From positions 1 to 59,996 of the IMG/VR virus record IMGVR_UViG_3300042304_001206: 59,996 nt of DNA. The stretch is one strand, 5' to 3'. The notes beneath the pieces are model-generated. The model was not told where the DNA came from, searched no databases, and saw only the letters and a program-made list of their open reading frames with translations. Within the stretch, counting starts at the first letter, position 1; each line of letters opens with the position of its first letter. This stretch comes from a virus. The position numbers and the translations under genes are program-made. Shown here one piece after another: positions 10,329 to 18,178 of the stretch.

Positions 10329-12029
10329 TTATATATAAATATTATTTGTAGGTACTTGCCATGTTATGTATTGTACTACCGCACCCGTACCATATATACC
10401 AGTAAATCCTGTTCCTAATGCCTTAAATGTCATTAAGGTTTTTGCTGCGTTTTGTACACAGACTGATTGGCCAGTTGATGTTCCTCCCATATTTCTACTT
10501 AAGAAATCTCCACCAATAAGTTGTGAATGTGTCATAAAATTTATTCCCCATAGTCCTAATGGATGTGTTACACTTATTTCAGTTGCACTAACTCTTGTAA
10601 ATGTCCAACCACCAGTACCTGATGTTATAGTATTACCTAGTGGGTCGGTTGCCGCAGCAAAAGGACTCGCATCTAAACTACCTGCCGAATATGTTAATTT
10701 TAAAACATACACACCTCCACCACCCGCCGCCGATGTACCTGAAGAACCTGATGTACCCGATGTTCCCGTTGCACCACTTGTACCTGATGAACCCGCAGCA
10801 CCTGAAGTACCACTAGAACCATCAACACCTGATGTTCCCGATGATCCAGCAATACCTGAAGATCCACTAGATCCTGAAGTTCCCGAAGAACCTGTCGTTC
10901 CTGAACTACCATCTGAACCACTTGTTCCTGAGGTACCCGATGAAAAACCTAAAGGTGATGTACCCGATGAACCTGAAGTTCCCGCACTACCTGATGTACC
11001 GTGTGAACCAGTTGCACCCGTTGTACCCGATGTTCCACTTGAACCTGACGTTCCTGAAGTACCACTAGTTCCTGAAGTTCCGTCTGAACCTGATGTTCCA
11101 CCACTTCCCGCAATACCTGATGTTCCACTTGATCCTGAAGAACCTGATGTACCACTTGTACCATTTGTACCTCCACCACCGCCACCAACTATAGTCACTC
11201 TAACATTACCCGCACCAATATCTGTAACGGTTGCACCACTAAATATGATTTTATCTACTCCATTAATTAATGTTGATCCGTCACCGACTTTAAGTGTTGA
11301 TGTTCCTCCTCCTTCTCCTCCACTTATTGAACTATATAAATTAATGGACCAACTATTGTGATCACTACCTCCTACATGTTCTAAAATTCTTATTATTAAT
11401 TGTGTACCTGAATAACTTACAACACGTCCTATTAAATAATTTAATATATTACTTGCAGCAATTACAAGTTGACCCGTGGTATAAGATAAATTACTATCAA
11501 CTGTGAAAGTAAGGTCTTCCCCATCGTGTTCGTCAATATCTGTAATGTATGTTGTTGATGATGTTTGATAAACATTTCCTGAAGTGCCTGATGTACCTGA
11601 AGTACCTCTTGCTCCCGATGTACCCGAAGAACCACTTGTACCGTGATTACCCGCAATACCGCTTGTTCCTGAAGAACCACTAGATCCGTTTGATCCTGAC
11701 GTTCCACTTATACCTGAAGATCCTGATGTTCCCGAAGTTCCTGAAGAACCTGTTAAACCTGAAGAACCACTTGTACCAGATGTACCACTAGTACCTCTTG
11801 CACCTGAAGATCCTGAAGATCCTGAAGATCCTGAAGTACCTGACAAACCTGAAGAACCTGATGTACCTGAAGATCCTGTGGTTAAATCAGTTAAACTTGT
11901 TCCTGAAACATATAAATTATCTGCGTAGACCGCATTTAATGGAGTTGTGGATGAACCGAGATCAATTGTGGTACCTGGTGTGACGTTTTCCGTCTCAATC
12001 TGTGTCCAATTTATTCTTTGTAGTGCCAT
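10329..12029 (-). CDS. collagen-like tail fibre protein (566 aa)
   Basis: N-terminal segment MALQRINWTQIETENVTPG... (about 50 residues), then three Gly-x-y stretches (GSSGTSG types) separated by two globular parts (around NVYQTSSTTYITDIDEHDG and GGGTSTLKVGDGSTLING). A C-terminal domain of about 110 residues contains HPLGLWGINFMTHSQLIGG and ends TWQVPTNNIYI. That C-terminal domain is unlike those of the other two fibres, so it may carry a different binding specificity. This is the first of three consecutive collagen-like genes and the most promoter-proximal. A TATTTATG site lies 19 nt upstream and a terminator precedes it, so the fibre cluster forms its own transcription unit. Confidence 0.85.
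   Translation of the reverse strand: MALQRINWTQIETENVTPGTTIDLGSSTTPLNAVYADNLYVSGTSLTDLTTGSSGTSGSSGLSGTSGSSGSSGSSGARGTSGTSGTSGSSGLTGSSGTSGTSGSSGISGTSGSNGSSGSSGTSGIAGNHGTSGSSGTSGARGTSGTSGTSGNVYQTSSTTYITDIDEHDGEDLTFTVDSNLSYTTGQLVIAASNILNYLIGRVVSYSGTQLIIRILEHVGGSDHNSWSINLYSSISGGEGGGTSTLKVGDGSTLINGVDKIIFSGATVTDIGAGNVRVTIVGGGGGGTNGTSGTSGSSGSSGTSGIAGSGGTSGSDGTSGTSGTSGTSGSSGTSGTTGATGSHGTSGSAGTSGSSGTSPLGFSSGTSGTSGSDGSSGTTGSSGTSGSSGSSGIAGSSGTSGVDGSSGTSGAAGSSGTSGATGTSGTSGSSGTSAAGGGGVYVLKLTYSAGSLDASPFAAATDPLGNTITSGTGGWTFTRVSATEISVTHPLGLWGINFMTHSQLIGGDFLSRNMGGTSTGQSVCVQNAAKTLMTFKALGTGFTGIYGTGAVVQYITWQVPTNNIYI
10334..10341 (-). promoter_or_regulatory. TATTTATA element, candidate late promoter
   Basis: Exact TATTTATA on the coding strand, 7 nt before the ATG at 10326. 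It lies inside the last codons of the preceding fibre gene. Confidence 0.5.
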
Positions 12030-12048
12030 GTAAAAGTAAAGTCTTTTA

Positions 12049-12056
12049 CATAAATA
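12049..12056 (-). promoter_or_regulatory. TATTTATG variant of the late promoter-like element
   Basis: TATTTATG on the coding strand, 19 nt before the ATG at 12029 and directly after a strong terminator. Confidence 0.45.
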
Positions 12057-12078
12057 CTTTTATTCCACTAATAGGCAT

Positions 12079-12108
12079 AAAAAAAAGGGTTTCAAACCCT
12101 TTTTTTTT
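12079..12108. terminator. bidirectional-looking Rho-independent terminator
   Basis: A8-GGGTTTCAAACCC-T8: a symmetrical hairpin with A and T tracts on either side. On the minus strand it ends the thioredoxin/glutaredoxin operon, overlapping the glutaredoxin stop region. Confidence 0.85.
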
Positions 12109-12382
12109 ATAATGTGTATTTTTTTATGATTTCAATACCTTCATCTCGATTATTAAAATCTTTTCCAGGTATAAAAACTAACCCTTCATCTGTGTTTTCT
12201 TTAGTAATATAGATAGTTGGAATTACATTTTGTTTTGTTTGTTCAACAACTTGGTTCCACACTTTTTTATTTTGACTTATCTCTATTTCATTAAATGATA
12301 TTTGTAACTCATTTAATTCTTTTTTAAGATCATGACAATGTCCACATCCGTTCATAGTAAACAATACTATATTGTTAGACAT
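12107..12382 (-). CDS. glutaredoxin-like protein
   Basis: A 91-residue thioredoxin-fold protein. Cys13-Gly-His-Cys16 lies after the first beta strand (NIVLFTMNG), followed by a helix (HDLKKELNEL) and a VIPTIYI segment carrying the usual cis-Pro. Size and the CxxC near the N-terminus fit glutaredoxins rather than thioredoxins; CGHC is the PDI-type variant. Its likely role is as an electron donor for ribonucleotide reduction or thiol repair, as in T4 (NrdC), with the phage's own class II reductase at 57565-59826 as a possible client. It starts 3 nt after the thioredoxin gene. Confidence 0.8.
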   Translation of the reverse strand: MSNNIVLFTMNGCGHCHDLKKELNELQISFNEIEISQNKKVWNQVVEQTKQNVIPTIYITKENTDEGLVFIPGKDFNNRDEGIEIIKKYTL

Positions 12383-12385
12383 ATA

Positions 12386-12691
12386 TTATAATGTATCTAA
12401 AATTTTACTATATACACTGTCAACGTTAGCCCCAACTGATCTGTTTATTAATGTATCCCCCTCGTAAATCATAATGGTAGGTACAGTATTAATACCTAAC
12501 TCCATTACAGCGTCTTGGTTTTCATCAACATTTACTTTAACAAATGTAATATCTGAATATTTGTTAGATAAGTTAGATAATCTTGGTGTTAGTGCTCTAC
12601 ATGGTGAACACCAATCGGCTGTGTACTGAACTAATAATTTTTTTCCTTCTAATTGTAATTGTGCAACTTGTGCGGATGTTACGTATTCCAT
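12386..12691 (-). CDS. trxA: thioredoxin
   Basis: A 101-residue thioredoxin with the canonical WCSPC motif at 27-31, a cis-Pro motif NTVPTI around 74-79 and the family length. It reduces disulphides in the cytoplasm. In phages it commonly supplies electrons to ribonucleotide reductase or serves as a polymerase cofactor; neither role can be shown here. It is in an operon with the AAA+ ATPase upstream (9-nt gap) and the glutaredoxin downstream. The family call is firm, the specific client is inference. Confidence 0.9.
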   Translation of the reverse strand: MEYVTSAQVAQLQLEGKKLLVQYTADWCSPCRALTPRLSNLSNKYSDITFVKVNVDENQDAVMELGINTVPTIMIYEGDTLINRSVGANVDSVYSKILDTL

Positions 12692-12700
12692 TTTATAATT

Positions 12701-13783
12701 TTAAAATCCTATTTTATTTCCTTTTGGGGATGTTTTATAGACTTCTGTGTCTATGTTATAAATATCAGCTAAAACCATACCTTCCTCAACTACTTGATTT
12801 TTTTCTAAATGTTTTAATAATTTATTGGTTTCCTCCACCGATAACTTCTCAAACTTATGTTCGGCAATTAAACGACCCTTACGAAGTAGTGCTTGATCAA
12901 TTTTCTCTCTCTTCATGTTGAAGGTTGCAATAACTTGAATATTTAAACAATCCCCCAAAATACCGTCAGTTAGATTAAGGATATTAGATACACCTGCCGG
13001 TGACCCGTTACCTTCACGATCACTAATAACTCGTTCAGCATCCTCAATTATTAAAACTGAGTTTTTGTGGTCCATCAAGAATGGTATAATAGTTGGTTCA
13101 GATAACATCTCCGCCATCGATGGTGGAATGAATAAAATATCTTTATCTTTAACCAAAGTAGTCAAATGTTTAATATAAGATGTCTTACCAGTACCAGGAT
13201 CTCCGTGAAGTAAAATTATCCCCTTATCGTTATTTTTATTCAATCTTTCAACAATAACCTCATGAATCTTATTAAAATCACTTCCATAATTTAATTCTAA
13301 ATCTGTAGGTGGAACATATAAATCGTATTCTTCAGTATCTAAATGACCCATATCACTTTTAACAAGTTGAATATTCGCTTTCTTTTTTGCAACCTCATAC
13401 TTTTTGAATACACTAAAATCAATTTGTTCTTTAATACCTCCCTTTGTTCCATCGTAAGCAAATTCAATATGGACATGATTTTCTTTTGGTTCTTTATGTC
13501 CTCTACTTGACTTATATGTTCTTACAAAAATTCCCGCAACATCATTCACAAATAAAGATTGTGTTGATGATTCATAAGTTTTAGATTTGATATTAATTTT
13601 TATAACTTCGGTGAACCCGTTCTTTTTTATTTCTTCAATAATATCAGGTTCATACAACAAACTTATATCCGTAAACTTTGATGGTAATTTGTCATACTTA
13701 ATAACATAGTATTGTTCTGTTGGTATTTCATTTCCATAAACGGTATCGTAAATGGAATAATTAATTGGTAAATTCTTATTCAT
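12701..13783 (-). CDS. AAA+ ATPase
   Basis: A 360-residue protein with an uncharacterised N-terminal half (1-~165) and a C-terminal AAA+ module. Walker A is GDPGTGKT at 194-201 and Walker B is VLIIEDAE at 243-250. A sensor-like FNMKR follows, and a KGRLIAEH segment resembles the arginine-rich end of BCS1/26S-type AAA domains. The organisation (unique N-terminal domain plus a single AAA module) matches ATPases seen in other large Bacteroidetes phages. Remodelling of a protein complex is the general expectation; the substrate is unknown. It lies between a 111-residue protein and thioredoxin in a tightly packed operon. Confidence 0.8.
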   Translation of the reverse strand: MNKNLPINYSIYDTVYGNEIPTEQYYVIKYDKLPSKFTDISLLYEPDIIEEIKKNGFTEVIKINIKSKTYESSTQSLFVNDVAGIFVRTYKSSRGHKEPKENHVHIEFAYDGTKGGIKEQIDFSVFKKYEVAKKKANIQLVKSDMGHLDTEEYDLYVPPTDLELNYGSDFNKIHEVIVERLNKNNDKGIILLHGDPGTGKTSYIKHLTTLVKDKDILFIPPSMAEMLSEPTIIPFLMDHKNSVLIIEDAERVISDREGNGSPAGVSNILNLTDGILGDCLNIQVIATFNMKREKIDQALLRKGRLIAEHKFEKLSVEETNKLLKHLEKNQVVEEGMVLADIYNIDTEVYKTSPKGNKIGF

Positions 13784-13791
13784 ATAATATT

Positions 13792-14127
13792 TTAATTAAG
13801 ACAAATTGAACCGAAATTGGAGAATTCAATAAACACCCCATTATCGTAATCAAAGTCTTCTTTTTTAAATTGTATTCCGTTTTTAAATTTTGTTTTATTA
13901 ATGACACTAATCGCCGCAATTGTTTTTCTTAATAATTCAAATTGTTCTCTGTCCAATGTTGCTGTTCCATTTTTTTCATAGTTCTTCTGTGCAATCTCAG
14001 TCATATGTTTGTAAAACAATTCTTCATCTGAATTACTTAAAAAAAATTCTTTTGCTTCTAAATTGGTTTCAAAGTAATTTTTAACCGATTGAAGATATAT
14101 TAAAACTTCAGGCGATAATTTATCCAT
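13792..14127 (-). CDS. hypothetical protein (111 aa)
   Basis: Not recognised. A soluble, mostly helical-looking protein (e.g. EVLIYLQSVKNYFETN, DREQFELLRKTIAAIS) without transmembrane segments. Its ATG overlaps the stop of the NusG-like gene (TAATG), so it is translationally coupled to it. The AAA+ gene follows 8 nt later. It may work with either neighbour. Confidence 0.7.
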   Translation of the reverse strand: MDKLSPEVLIYLQSVKNYFETNLEAKEFFLSNSDEELFYKHMTEIAQKNYEKNGTATLDREQFELLRKTIAAISVINKTKFKNGIQFKKEDFDYDNGVFIEFSNFGSICLN

Positions 14128-14651
14128 TAAGGTTTCTGTATTTGGTCCAAAGTTAACGAAACTGCAGTATTTCTTCCAAATATTTTTATTTCTACGTCAA
14201 CACGATCACCTTTTACTTCTTTAATAATACCACTAAATTCTTTGAATGGTCCTTCACATACTATAATAGATTCTCCAGTATCAAATTTTAATTTTTTACT
14301 TTCAATATGTTCTTCTAACGTATCATCTTTCAATATACGTCTAACGTCAGTATCTTTTAATAACATTGGCATCCTATCACCCATCATACCCATAATATTA
14401 GGTATTAAAGATATTACCTTCAAATCATCATTTTCTAATTGTTTAAGAGATTCAAAATAAAGATATCCACTATATAATACTTTTTCTCTAATAACTTTTT
14501 TATTTTTAACTACAACGAATTCTTTCTCAGTAGGACAAACAAATCTTACAATTTTATTTATTCTACCTAAACCAATATCTTTATTGAATTGTTCAGTTAA
14601 TGATCTTTCTTTACCGGGTAAAACTTTTACCACGTACCATGCTGTATTCAT
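14127..14651 (-). CDS. nusG: NusG-family transcription factor
   Basis: A 174-residue protein with the NusG architecture. The N-terminal NGN domain opens with AWYVVKVLPGKERSLTEQ, continues through CPTEKEFVVVKNKKVIREKVLYSGYLYFE, and is followed by the loop IPNIMGMMGD. The C-terminal KOW domain reads GPFKEFSGIIKEVKGDRVDVEI, with the conserved G-x-F...G.i..v pattern. NusG/RfaH proteins bind RNA polymerase at the clamp and alter pausing or termination. A phage copy probably redirects host polymerase, complementing the phage sigma factor at 23331-24140. It overlaps the next gene by 1 nt and starts 5 nt after the Dam-type methylase. Confidence 0.85.
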   Translation of the reverse strand: MNTAWYVVKVLPGKERSLTEQFNKDIGLGRINKIVRFVCPTEKEFVVVKNKKVIREKVLYSGYLYFESLKQLENDDLKVISLIPNIMGMMGDRMPMLLKDTDVRRILKDDTLEEHIESKKLKFDTGESIIVCEGPFKEFSGIIKEVKGDRVDVEIKIFGRNTAVSLTLDQIQKP

Positions 14652-14656
14652 GTCCT

Positions 14657-15670
14657 TTATTTTATATCCTTTAATTTATTCTTTAGTTCCGTTTCTAATT
14701 TTTTTAATCTTTTTTCTTCTTCTTTTCTTTCTTTTTCTACTTGTCTTGCCTTTTTTAAAATATCTCTTATTTTTCTTTCTTCTATCAATCTGTGTTTTTT
14801 CTCTTCTTTACCTTCAACTTGTGGAGCCTTATAATTCATAATCAATAATTCCGTTCCTTCATTTTGTGTTCCGTCTTTCTTAGCTGCGGCCGCTTTCTTA
14901 AAATTCTCGGTTCTCCATTCAAATTGATCTTTTGGAAACCATTCAACTAATTGAGGGAAATTGTAATATGATAAACTAAATTTACCTTCAATACTTTTCA
15001 TACACTCCGCTAATCTAATATGATCGTTAACATCAAAATCGTGATTAGAATAATAGTTCTCAGTTTTCCAATATGGTGGATCCATATAGAAATATGTTGT
15101 CGGTGAATCATATTGTTTTACAACATCACAAAAATCTTTGTTCTCAACAAAACTAATACGATCAATGTGTTCTCTATATTTTGGGTTCTTTAACTTATCC
15201 ATAAAAATTAAAACCTTACAACGATAGGCACCTTTATAATCTGTATATGAAGATGTTTCAGGTTTTGACCCTGAGAATACTTGTGTCAACACATACACAT
15301 ACTTACAAGTTATTTCTAAACTATTCTCTTCTGTTATAACTAATTCAGGATTAAATACTTCTTTCTGATATTGATTAAACATTTGTTCATATTCAGGTGG
15401 TGTGTCTTCAACTCCAACCGTTTGACATGGGTACGTCGATAACGCCTGATGTAAAACATCATATTGTTTCGTCCACTTCATTAAGTTTGCATTAAGACGA
15501 TTAAAGTCATTATAAACGACCGTTTTTAGATTTGGGAACTTGTCCAAATCCATATTAAAGAATACCCAAAACATACCACTAAAACCTTCTACGTATGTTT
15601 CAATATCTGTGGGTATATGTGGAACAATCCATTTACCTATTCGTGCCTTTCCTCCAATGTAACTAATCAT
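14657..15670 (-). CDS. Dam/D12-class DNA adenine N6-methyltransferase
   Basis: A 337-residue protein. Its SAM-binding motif is YIGGKARIGKWIVPHIP at 4-20 and its catalytic DPPY is at 197-200 (FYMDPPYW), in the order typical of the D12/Dam (alpha) class. VYNDFNRLNANLMK at 52-65 also matches the family. The C-terminal ~60 residues are a charged coiled coil absent from standard Dam enzymes. It probably modifies adenines in phage DNA to resist host restriction or mark phage DNA. No partner endonuclease lies beside it, so it looks like an orphan enzyme, unlike the methylase at 29087-30199. It is divergent from the plus-strand gene at 15743. Confidence 0.85.
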   Translation of the reverse strand: MISYIGGKARIGKWIVPHIPTDIETYVEGFSGMFWVFFNMDLDKFPNLKTVVYNDFNRLNANLMKWTKQYDVLHQALSTYPCQTVGVEDTPPEYEQMFNQYQKEVFNPELVITEENSLEITCKYVYVLTQVFSGSKPETSSYTDYKGAYRCKVLIFMDKLKNPKYREHIDRISFVENKDFCDVVKQYDSPTTYFYMDPPYWKTENYYSNHDFDVNDHIRLAECMKSIEGKFSLSYYNFPQLVEWFPKDQFEWRTENFKKAAAAKKDGTQNEGTELLIMNYKAPQVEGKEEKKHRLIEERKIRDILKKARQVEKERKEEEKRLKKLETELKNKLKDIK

Positions 15671-15742
15671 TAATCATTTATTTATATCAAAAAATATAAC
15701 CAAAATATTTGATAAAGAGAAATTTAAAGTATATATTTTATT
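15671..15742. promoter_or_regulatory. divergent intergenic region
   Basis: This 72-nt, nearly pure A/T region separates the minus-strand methylase from the plus-strand two-gene unit and must carry promoters for both. TATTTATA is present on the plus strand at 15679-15686; read on the minus strand this is TATAAATA. Which gene it serves cannot be decided by eye. Confidence 0.45.
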
Positions 15743-15883
15743 ATGGCTTGTAAAACATGTAAAGAAAAGGGTGACATCAAAGATGCTGGTAGTTTTGTAC
15801 CTACAGGAGTTATCGTATTTGCGATAATTTGGACCTGTTTTGGTATCTATGGTGTTTATTCTTTAATTCATAAATTTCTATGA
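15743..15883 (+). CDS. small CxxC membrane protein (46 aa)
   Basis: Begins MACKTCKEKGDIKDAG, with a Cys-x-x-Cys near the N-terminus, then one hydrophobic helix (about residues 20-41, VIVFAIIWTCFGIYGVYSLI) and ends HKFL. It would be a single-span inner-membrane protein with a small metal-binding or redox-active head. Its stop overlaps the next gene's start (ATGA), a strong sign that both are real and coupled. With the next gene it is one of only two plus-strand genes in the window. Function unknown. Confidence 0.7.
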   Translation: MACKTCKEKGDIKDAGSFVPTGVIVFAIIWTCFGIYGVYSLIHKFL

Positions 15884-16518
15884 AAAAGGGAAAATATTTT
15901 ATAGTTCTTTTTTGTAATAAAAAAAGAGTCAAAGTATTATACCGTTGTATGAAAAGAACCACCGTATATGAATATTGGAGGGAATTTAAAACACAGCGTG
16001 TACCTCCATTTCTAAAAGTACAGGGTAGTAAACGCAAACAGGAGTTAGTATATGAGATTGCTTTAATCTTCCCAAATAACCGTTGGGCAACTGCAACATA
16101 CGTTAAAGATAGTTTGGGTAGGAATACAAAAGCTAAGATTGAAGACGATAAATTTCGTATCAAAGAAATCTTACCATATTGGCAAGAAGAGTTAATCTAT
16201 GATCTTCAAACAAAGAAAAGAATCAGATATCATGAGATGGTGGATAAAATTCTACCGATAACTGAAATTACTCAAATATTCACTTTAAATAAAAATCTAT
16301 TTGTTCAGATTGAGGATGACGTTAAAATGTATGGAAATAAAAACCTTAATGACTCTGACAGATTATTTGAATTACTAAAACAGGATCTACTTAAAAAGAA
16401 AAAGACGAACTTTATGTTCGTCAAAGACATTACAACCTATCAAAGAAAACAATTATATAAATTGTTAGAGTCTAAAGGATTCAATAGACGTGAATTATTT
16501 AGACATTACTCATATTAA
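15880..16518 (+). CDS. hypothetical basic protein (212 aa)
   Basis: Not recognised. Highly basic, with many Lys/Arg and no transmembrane segment. N-terminal beta-rich part (MKKGKYFIVLFCNKKR...) and helical C-terminus (SDRLFELLKQDLLKKKK, RKQLYKLLESKGFNRR). Composition would suit nucleic-acid binding but no motif proves it. It overlaps the 46-aa gene by 4 nt (ATGA) and its last 20 nt overlap the convergent minus-strand gene at 16499. Its lone orientation suggests expression at a different time from the surrounding operons. Confidence 0.7.
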   Translation: MKKGKYFIVLFCNKKRVKVLYRCMKRTTVYEYWREFKTQRVPPFLKVQGSKRKQELVYEIALIFPNNRWATATYVKDSLGRNTKAKIEDDKFRIKEILPYWQEELIYDLQTKKRIRYHEMVDKILPITEITQIFTLNKNLFVQIEDDVKMYGNKNLNDSDRLFELLKQDLLKKKKTNFMFVKDITTYQRKQLYKLLESKGFNRRELFRHYSY

Positions 16519-16732
16519 AGATAATATCTACTTCACCTATACTAATTGTAAATGTTTCTTCTGGTTTTTCAATTCTTCTTCCGTATTTTTTTTGTATAAC
16601 ATTAAACGCAATTAAAAATTCTTCCTCTTTTAAGTTTAATACAATAGTTTTTGATTCTGTATTTGTGTTTAACTTTTCTAATAAGTCACTTATAATAGCC
16701 AATTGATTTAATAACTCACCTTTTTTTTCCAT
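16499..16732 (-). CDS. hypothetical protein (77 aa)
   Basis: Not recognised. Helical N-terminus (ELLNQLAIISDLLEKLN) followed by a beta-type segment (TKTIVLNLKEEEF, ETFTISIGEVDIIFNMS). It starts within the end of the preceding small gene (17-nt overlap) and its 3' end overlaps the convergent plus-strand gene by 20 nt. Confidence 0.55.
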   Translation of the reverse strand: MEKKGELLNQLAIISDLLEKLNTNTESKTIVLNLKEEEFLIAFNVIQKKYGRRIEKPEETFTISIGEVDIIFNMSNV

Positions 16733-16826
16733 AACCTAATATCTTTAATAATTTATCTATTATAGATACTTTCTTTTTTGGTTTAAACAACTCTTCCTTA
16801 TTAATTTTTTTTATTTCATCAATCAT
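16716..16826 (-). CDS. very small basic protein (36 aa)
   Basis: The ATG at 16826 (MIDEIKKINKEELF...) overlaps the stop of the upstream acidic-tailed protein, and the product ends ILGYGKKR. It is strongly basic. The frame is open further upstream to an ATG at 16913, giving 65 residues, but that would overlap the upstream gene by 95 nt, so the short form is preferred. Function unknown. Confidence 0.4.
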   Translation of the reverse strand: MIDEIKKINKEELFKPKKKVSIIDKLLKILGYGKKR

Positions 16827-17274
16827 CCTCGTCTTCTGTATCTCCACTTCCTTCTGATCCTTCTTCATTTCCTTGTCCAGCCAATTCAATCCCTGTTGTA
16901 ATTTCTTGTCCATAATTATCAGTTAGATTTATCTCTTTTAATTTATCTAAAGTTTCTGTTTTAAATAATTCTTGTAATTCTTTTACTTTTTGGTGGAATA
17001 ACTTTTGTTTTTCTTCTTCCTCCTTATTATATTTAAATATTTCATCCGCACACGCAAATACAACGTCGTAACCTTCTTGAGTTGCTTGTGAGATAAACGA
17101 TACTAAATTAAATTTATCGTTTTTATCCTGTACTTTTAAAGTAACAGTTCTATATGGTTTTACTATATCTTCATACTTCCAAGATAAAGGTACTTTAATG
17201 TCTAAACTAACATTATTTTGTATCTCTCTTAAAGAATGAAAGTGTGGTCTTAATGATTTTATTTCTTCAAACAC
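16819..17274 (-). CDS. hypothetical protein with acidic C-terminus (151 aa)
   Basis: Not recognised. Residues 1-~85 look globular (VSLDIKVPLSWKYEDIV, TVTLKVQDKNDKFNLV), followed by a charged helix (EEEEKQKLFHQKVKELQELF) and a Gly/Glu/Asp tail (GNEEGSEGSGDTEDEDD). Such acidic tails are seen in DNA-mimicking or chaperone-like phage proteins, but that is only compositional. It lies 4 nt after the small membrane protein gene. Confidence 0.6.
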   Translation of the reverse strand: MFEEIKSLRPHFHSLREIQNNVSLDIKVPLSWKYEDIVKPYRTVTLKVQDKNDKFNLVSFISQATQEGYDVVFACADEIFKYNKEEEEKQKLFHQKVKELQELFKTETLDKLKEINLTDNYGQEITTGIELAGQGNEEGSEGSGDTEDEDD

Positions 17275-17278
17275 GGTA

Positions 17279-17461
17279 TTAAATTAAAATGTAGGTTATT
17301 ATATATGAAGATGCCACTAATAGGATTATTTGTTCCACATTAGATAATTTCATAGGTTCAGGGTTTTCTTGAAATAATTTTACAATAAATTCAAGTAAAA
17401 ATTTTGTAAGATATAATATACTTAATACAAAAAAGAAAAGTTTAATTTGTTGCATCATCAT
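17279..17461 (-). CDS. small two-helix membrane protein (60 aa)
   Basis: Two hydrophobic helices: about residues 7-28 (LFFFVLSILYLTKFLLEFIV) and 43-60 (VEQIILLVASSYIITYIL), joined by a short polar loop. Several in-frame ATGs exist (MMMQQIK); the start may be the third. It overlaps the end of the Hc1-like gene by 20 nt. Two-span proteins of this size include holins, but it is not next to the amidase-like gene and no stronger evidence exists. Confidence 0.5.
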   Translation of the reverse strand: MMMQQIKLFFFVLSILYLTKFLLEFIVKLFQENPEPMKLSNVEQIILLVASSYIITYILI

Positions 17462-17633
17462 GTTGTTTCATTTCATCAAGGATCTCTTTTCTGTAGACTC
17501 CAATTAATTGTTTTATTTCTTGGGCGTATTTTCTTGCTCTAATAGAAGCACTTCTGTTACCCTTTCCATAAACCTTCTCCGTGTCAACTTTCATCTTCAT
17601 GAAAAGTTCGTCAATTTTTTTTAAGGTTTCCAT
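17442..17633 (-). CDS. Hc1/histone H1-like DNA-binding protein
   Basis: A 63-residue protein matching short Bacteroidetes Hc1-family proteins: an amphipathic helix (LKKIDELFMKMKVDTEKVY), the signature KGNRSASIRARKYAQEIKQL (family pattern KGN.aa.tRaRk...ei..l), then a helix with VYRKEILDEMK. The family binds DNA and condenses nucleoids. In a phage it could compact phage DNA or reshape the host nucleoid. Recognition is from the motif, not a search. It is downstream of the 151-residue gene at 17673 and precedes a small membrane protein. Confidence 0.7.
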   Translation of the reverse strand: METLKKIDELFMKMKVDTEKVYGKGNRSASIRARKYAQEIKQLIGVYRKEILDEMKQHDDATN

Positions 17634-17672
17634 ATTTTATTACGATTTTAATATCAATATATGGAAAAAAAT

Positions 17673-18128
17673 TCACTTTTTCAAGTTTTGTTCTAACAAT
17701 TTGTATAATTCCGTTAACATATCCAGTTCAGATCTGGTTTTTCGGTGAACAAAGTCAAAAAGTACATAAAAATATTCTGGTATTCTTATTGTATTTTCTA
17801 AATTCTTAGGGTAATAATAAGCCTCTAAATAGAAATTCCACATATATTCATATGCGTTACCCCTTTCTTTAAAATAAATTTTTTCTTTACTAAAACTATC
17901 CACCGCTTTATCCCAACACCATGTAAAATGGTTCATTTGATCATCGGTTGTTTTAACCGCATCGGGACCTAAATAAGTTTCTTCGATTAAATTATATAGT
18001 GAAATAAGAAAATCATAGAAAAGTTCAGTTTTTTCTCTACTAATATTGTATGCCCTATACCATACATCAATTTGTTGTTTGTAATTTTCCGAGCCAATAA
18101 ACTCTAAATAATTCTCTTTATTTTCCAT
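17673..18128 (-). CDS. hypothetical protein (151 aa)
   Basis: Not recognised. Rich in Tyr, Trp and Phe, predicted helical and soluble (e.g. YRAYNISREKTELFYDFLISLYNLI). Start chosen as the ATG at 18128 (MENKENYLEFIG); an upstream in-frame TTG at 18146 would fall inside the promoter box. A host-type TATATTTG box lies 15 nt upstream, so it may be expressed by unmodified host polymerase, i.e. early. Confidence 0.6.
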   Translation of the reverse strand: MENKENYLEFIGSENYKQQIDVWYRAYNISREKTELFYDFLISLYNLIEETYLGPDAVKTTDDQMNHFTWCWDKAVDSFSKEKIYFKERGNAYEYMWNFYLEAYYYPKNLENTIRIPEYFYVLFDFVHRKTRSELDMLTELYKLLEQNLKK

Positions 18129-18143
18129 AACTTTATTATAATA

Positions 18144-18151
18144 CAAATATA
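18144..18151 (-). promoter_or_regulatory. host-type Bacteroidetes -7 box (TATATTTG)
   Basis: Exact match to the Bacteroidetes TAnnTTTG -7 consensus, 15 nt before the ATG at 18128. The -33 TTG element is not clear. Confidence 0.5.
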
Positions 18152-18178
18152 AAGATTAATGAAAAGATTTAAAAGGTA

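Noticed and set aside
15679-15686. T4-type late promoter TATAAATA on the minus strand before the Dam-type methylase
   Set aside because: Single occurrence in that orientation and its reverse complement is the motif used elsewhere; it may equally serve the plus-strand genes.
16827-16913. Longer 65-residue form of the small basic gene starting at 16913
   Set aside because: It would overlap the upstream gene by 95 nt in another frame; the ATG at 16826 that overlaps the stop is more economical.
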